A stretch of 9,642 nt of DNA from Nitrospira sp. UBA6493 (GTDB lineage: Bacteria > Nitrospirota > Nitrospiria > Nitrospirales > Nitrospiraceae). The stretch is taken from assembly GCA_002435325.1 (NCBI GenBank), contig DJMJ01000046.1, forward strand, positions 1 to 9,642, in the 5' to 3' direction. The notes beneath the pieces were generated by a model. The model had not been told where the DNA came from and ran no database searches. It worked only from the letters and a program-made list of their open reading frames with translations. Shown piece by piece: positions 6,471-9,642 of this stretch; position 1 is the first letter of the stretch; each line of letters begins with the position of its first letter. Made by a program: the position numbers and the translations under genes.

Positions 6471-7648
6471 TTCTACGGCTGCTTCTGGTCATTACGTGCG
6501 GGTTTGCGGGATGGATGCCCTCCCTGGTGTCAGCCGGGAGTGATCCTATTGCGGAAAAGATCGAGCGCGAGCGGAAGACGCTGGAGCGGCTGAAGGACAA
6601 GATCGAGGAAAAGCGAAAGCGCGCGGATGAAGCCGAGAAAAAGCGCGAGTCGGTGCTTCAGGGGATCCAAACGCTCGATGAACGCTTGGTGCGCACCAGG
6701 CAGGAGCATCAGGAGATCAGCAAGAAGCTCCGGAAGAAAGACCGCGAGATCGAGACCATTACCGAACAACTCAGGGTGATGCGTGGCGGGATTCAGGAGC
6801 GTCGTGATGCCATCCTGGCCAGGTTGCGGGTTCAATATATGGAGGGCCGCGGAGGGTACCTTAAGGCGTTGTTGGCCTCGGGCTCGTACGACGATGTGCA
6901 GCGACGCATGCAGTATCTCTCGGCCGTCTCGCAGAAAGACTTTGAGTTGCTCGAGAATTTTCGCGTCGATGTCGCCAGCATGGAGCAGATTGAGCGGCAA
7001 CGGGCCGAAGCGAGAGCGGGCATGATGATCTACAAGGAAAGTACCGAGAAGAAACTCGCCGATATTCGGGGGTTGCAGAAGGAAAAGAAGGTGTATCTCA
7101 CGAAGATCACCCAGCAAAAGGAATCATTCAGCCGGGCCGCCGAAGAATTGGAACGCTCTGCCTCCAGGGTCGATAGCTTGCTGCAGGAGTTGGAGGCCCG
7201 GCGCCGGGCGCTCGCGATGCGTCCTCCGACTGCGCCGAGTGTGCCGCGGGGAACGAAAGGGGCCTTACCCTGGCCTGCCGATGGGCAGGTGGTGTCGTTT
7301 TTTGGCCGGCAGAAGCATCCGACCTTCAATACCTATGTGCAGCGGAAGGGGATTGAGATCCGGACTACCGAGGGCAGTTTCATCCATTCGGTCATGCCGG
7401 GCACTGTGGTCTATGCGGACTGGTTGAAAGGCTATGGACTGGTTATAATTGTGGATCATGCCAATGGGTTTTTCTCGCTCTATGCCCATGCGGCAAAGAT
7501 CTTGGCGAAAGTGGGCGAACAGGTGGCGCAAGGGCATCCGATCGGAGAAACTGGAGATACGGGCATGATCGGAGAAAATACTCTATACTTTGAACTGCGA
7601 GAAGGGGCGGAAGCAGTCGATCCGCTTCAGTGGCTGGCCAGACGATAA
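6467..7648 (+). CDS. envC: EnvC-like murein hydrolase activator (degenerate LytM)
   Basis: The 393-residue product has a signal peptide (about 1-23, ending LVSA before GSD), a long charged coiled coil (about 25-245) and a C-terminal LytM/M23 domain (about 265-391). In active M23 peptidases zinc is held by HxxxD and the second His of HxH; here these positions read RKGIE (Arg293, Glu297) and TLY (Thr372, Tyr374). Only the His in LYAH (His341) remains. E. coli EnvC has a similarly degenerate LytM domain and activates amidases AmiA and AmiB after recruitment by FtsX. The same role is inferred here, supported by its four-base overlap with ftsX. No amidase gene is in the window. The symbol is by analogy. 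Confidence 0.88.
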   Translation: MILRLLLVITCGFAGWMPSLVSAGSDPIAEKIERERKTLERLKDKIEEKRKRADEAEKKRESVLQGIQTLDERLVRTRQEHQEISKKLRKKDREIETITEQLRVMRGGIQERRDAILARLRVQYMEGRGGYLKALLASGSYDDVQRRMQYLSAVSQKDFELLENFRVDVASMEQIERQRAEARAGMMIYKESTEKKLADIRGLQKEKKVYLTKITQQKESFSRAAEELERSASRVDSLLQELEARRRALAMRPPTAPSVPRGTKGALPWPADGQVVSFFGRQKHPTFNTYVQRKGIEIRTTEGSFIHSVMPGTVVYADWLKGYGLVIIVDHANGFFSLYAHAAKILAKVGEQVAQGHPIGETGDTGMIGENTLYFELREGAEAVDPLQWLARR

Positions 7649-7720
7649 AGTTAGGTCGGAATGTTTTTACGCGCATGAGGGAAGAGGGTTCGGGAATCGG
7701 AATGAAAGGATAGAGGGACT

Positions 7721-9082
7721 ATGGAACAGCAGCCGCGACGAAAGTCTTGGGTAATCGGGCCGATGATCGTGCTGGCCCTGCTCTGCGGAGTGCTCATCGG
7801 CAAAGGCTGGGAACGGACCGGCCACGCGAGCGAGACCTATGAAGAGCTCAAGACCTTTTCGGAAGTGCTGAATCAGGTGCAACGACATTACGTTGATGAA
7901 ACGAAAACCAAGGAGCTCATCCAAGGCGCGATCCGGGGCATGTTGGCTACGCTCGATCCGCATTCCGCGTATATGACTCCCGAGATTTATAAGGAAATGC
8001 AGGTTGAGACGAAGGGGGAATTCGGTGGAGTTGGCATTCAGATCGGGGTGAAAGATAGCCGCTTGGCGGTCATCGCGCCGATCGAAGGCACGCCGGCGCA
8101 TCGGGCGGGCATCAAGGCCGGCGATTTCATCGTGAAAGTGAATGATGAAACGACGAAAGACCTCACCCTGATGGATGCCGTGTCGAAGATGCGCGGTCCC
8201 AAAGGGACCAAGGTGAACCTCACGGTCCAGCGGGAAGGCGCTCCGGATCCGCTCGTGTTCACCTTGGTGCGGGATACGATTAAGATCGAGAGCGTGAAGT
8301 CGAAAGTCATCGATAATCTCGGCTATGTGCGGCTCAGTCAGTTTCAGGAAGCCACGGGGCGGGACCTGGCCAAGGCGATCAAACAATTCCGCGATCAGAA
8401 AGTGCAGGGGGCCATTCTGGATTTACGGAACAACCCCGGCGGTTTGCTGACAGCGGCGGTCGATGTGTCGGAACAATTTCTCCCGAACGGCAAGCTGGTG
8501 GTGTTTACCAAGAGCCGGGAAGGGAAAAAGGACGAATGGTTCGCGAAGTCGAAGGATCAGCTGGAAGACCTGCCGGTCATTGTGATGGTGAATGAAGGAT
8601 CAGCCAGCGCGTCCGAAATCGTGGCAGGCGCGCTGCAGGACTATGGACGAGCCGTGATCGTCGGGACGACGTCCTTTGGGAAGGGCTCGGTCCAGACCAT
8701 CCTGCCTTTGGGCGATGGCTCAGGACTCCGATTGACGACGGCGAAGTATTACACGCCTAAGGGCCGGTCGATTCAGTCCACCGGAATCACGCCGGATATT
8801 GTGGTGAAGCTGCCTGCGCCGTCCATGGCGAAAGACGGGAAGCCGGCTGAGAAAGAGCCGGATACCAAGGCGGTGAAGCCGTCGGTGGGAAAAGACAAAG
8901 AGGCACTGCCTCATTCCAATGGCAAGACCCCGGAGGAGACAGGGGCCAAGGGTGGACCGGCTCCGCAAACGCCGCCGCTTGATAGCGCGGGCGATCCTTC
9001 GCTTGAGCAGGATGTGCAACTCCAAAAAGCTGTGGAATTGCTTAAGAGCTGGAAGATCTTCAAAGAGATGAAGGTGTCCTAG
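7721..9082 (+). CDS. ctpA: Carboxy-terminal processing protease CtpA (S41A)
   Basis: This periplasmic serine protease trims or degrades envelope proteins; relatives control peptidoglycan hydrolases. The 453-residue product has an N-terminal membrane anchor or signal (about 10-28), a helical region with TLDPHSAYMTPE, a PDZ domain (about 97-180) with FGGVGIQIGV, and the S41 core with LDLRNNPGGLL. The catalytic pair is Ser296 in GSASASE and Lys321 in FGKGSVQ, with Gln325, spaced as in CtpB and Prc. A lysine- and proline-rich stretch (about 364-428) separates the core from a final helix. The 72-base gap after the EnvC-like gene holds an AGAGGG ribosome-binding site but no clear promoter. Confidence 0.95.
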   Translation: MEQQPRRKSWVIGPMIVLALLCGVLIGKGWERTGHASETYEELKTFSEVLNQVQRHYVDETKTKELIQGAIRGMLATLDPHSAYMTPEIYKEMQVETKGEFGGVGIQIGVKDSRLAVIAPIEGTPAHRAGIKAGDFIVKVNDETTKDLTLMDAVSKMRGPKGTKVNLTVQREGAPDPLVFTLVRDTIKIESVKSKVIDNLGYVRLSQFQEATGRDLAKAIKQFRDQKVQGAILDLRNNPGGLLTAAVDVSEQFLPNGKLVVFTKSREGKKDEWFAKSKDQLEDLPVIVMVNEGSASASEIVAGALQDYGRAVIVGTTSFGKGSVQTILPLGDGSGLRLTTAKYYTPKGRSIQSTGITPDIVVKLPAPSMAKDGKPAEKEPDTKAVKPSVGKDKEALPHSNGKTPEETGAKGGPAPQTPPLDSAGDPSLEQDVQLQKAVELLKSWKIFKEMKVS

Positions 9083-9549
9083 CTCGGAAGGGTCTTGAGT
9101 TGTTGCCGAATGGCCTGGAGCAGCACCTCCTCCGATCCTGTGAAGCCTGGGATGGTTCGCAGGAGATGGGATTGGACGAGCTGTTCCAGGTCCGTGAGGG
9201 TCCTGATTCCCAGCCGGAGGTAGAGATAGCTGACCAGCGAGTCGGTTAATCCCGGCAGCTGTGTCCAGTTTTTCACTTCCGGCGGGAGCGGAGCCTTCAG
9301 CTCTTCATAGGCGCGGATTTTCCCCGTTTCCAGGAATTCCCTGATTTTCCCAGCCAGATCTTTGCCGATCCCCTCAATGTCTTCCAAGGCGTTGCGCTGG
9401 GCTACTGCGCCGATCTCCTCTTCGAGGGCCAGGATAGACTCTGCCGCCTGGCGATAGGCTCGTACGCGATAGGGGTTGGCCCGTTGCGTTGCTAAGAGTG
9501 TTGCCATCGATTGGAAGAGTTGGGCTAATTGTTGGTTGCGTGTGTGCAC
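9079..9549 (-). CDS. Stand-alone PolX-like N-terminal helix-hairpin-helix protein
   Basis: The 156-residue product resembles only the N-terminal part of family X DNA polymerases. It has an amphipathic start and ANPYRVRAYRQAAESI (about 24-39), a first helix-hairpin-helix with IEGIGKDLAGKI, a second around LPGLTDSLVSYLYLRLGI, and a third near IPGFTGSEEVLLQAI. The polymerase palm and the C-terminal PHP nuclease domain of bacterial PolX (over 500 residues) are absent, and the stop is a plain TAG overlapping the ctpA stop. DNA binding is likely; any enzymatic role is unknown. The GTG at 9549 is chosen because CGGAG lies eight bases upstream (9558-9562) and it matches the PolX-style start; a TTG at 9609 would add 20 residues. 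Confidence 0.8.
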   Translation of the reverse strand: MHTRNQQLAQLFQSMATLLATQRANPYRVRAYRQAAESILALEEEIGAVAQRNALEDIEGIGKDLAGKIREFLETGKIRAYEELKAPLPPEVKNWTQLPGLTDSLVSYLYLRLGIRTLTDLEQLVQSHLLRTIPGFTGSEEVLLQAIRQQLKTLPS

Positions 9550-9579
9550 AGTAATGGCTCCGGTCGCGATTGAGGCAAT

Positions 9580-9609
9580 ATTGTGCGATGCGAGACCCTC
9601 AGGAGACAA
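9580..9609 (-). promoter_or_regulatory. Possible weak promoter of the helix-hairpin-helix gene
   Basis: On the minus strand TTGTCT (9609-9604) is followed after 18 bases by CACAAT (9585-9580). Each box matches four of six consensus positions. If used, transcription would start about 25 bases before the GTG at 9549, which would support that start over the TTG at 9609. The match is weak. Confidence 0.25.
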
Positions 9610-9642
9610 GGGGGCTTTGCCTGTCGAGCCATCTGGAAATCT

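Overview
This window looks like a chromosomal housekeeping region from a GC-rich, Gram-negative-type bacterium. The gene content and protein wording (Ffh, the ribosomal and tRNA-modification cluster, FtsEX with an EnvC-like partner, CtpA) would fit Nitrospirota such as Nitrospira. That taxonomic call is an inference from recalled protein style and was not tested by a search.

Layout. Bases 1-130 hold the start of a leftward gene, cut by the window edge, that resembles the N-terminus of an integrase-type (DDE) transposase. Bases 131-348 have no gene. They carry a pair of short direct repeats near the transposase start and then a strong-looking sigma70-type promoter facing right. From 349 to 9082 ten genes run rightward without interruption: ffh, rpsP, rimM, trmD, rplS, rnhB, a yraN-family gene, ftsE, ftsX and an envC-like gene, followed by ctpA, which makes eleven. 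Gaps are 74 bp or less, several are under 10 bp, and ftsE/ftsX and ftsX/envC overlap as ATGA. No convincing terminator or second promoter was seen inside, so the block could be read as one long transcript. A leftward gene at 9079-9549 for a short helix-hairpin-helix protein meets ctpA tail to tail.

How the genes work together. The first half is protein synthesis and export: the SRP GTPase, two ribosomal proteins (bS16, bL19), the 16S maturation factor RimM, the tRNA m1G37 methyltransferase TrmD, then RNase HII and a YraN-family nuclease-like protein. The KH-domain gene often found between rpsP and rimM is absent. The second half is envelope division: FtsE and FtsX form an ABC-type complex, the next gene encodes a secreted coiled-coil protein with a LytM domain that has lost most of its zinc and catalytic residues (so probably an amidase activator like EnvC), and CtpA is a PDZ serine protease of the periplasm.

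I found no clearly new biological system. The points most worth a second look are the possible insertion-sequence end that may supply the -35 box of the ffh promoter, non-canonical G3 and G4 motifs in Ffh, a short stretch before rnhB resembling the 3' end of 23S rRNA, and the stand-alone PolX-like N-terminal domain protein.
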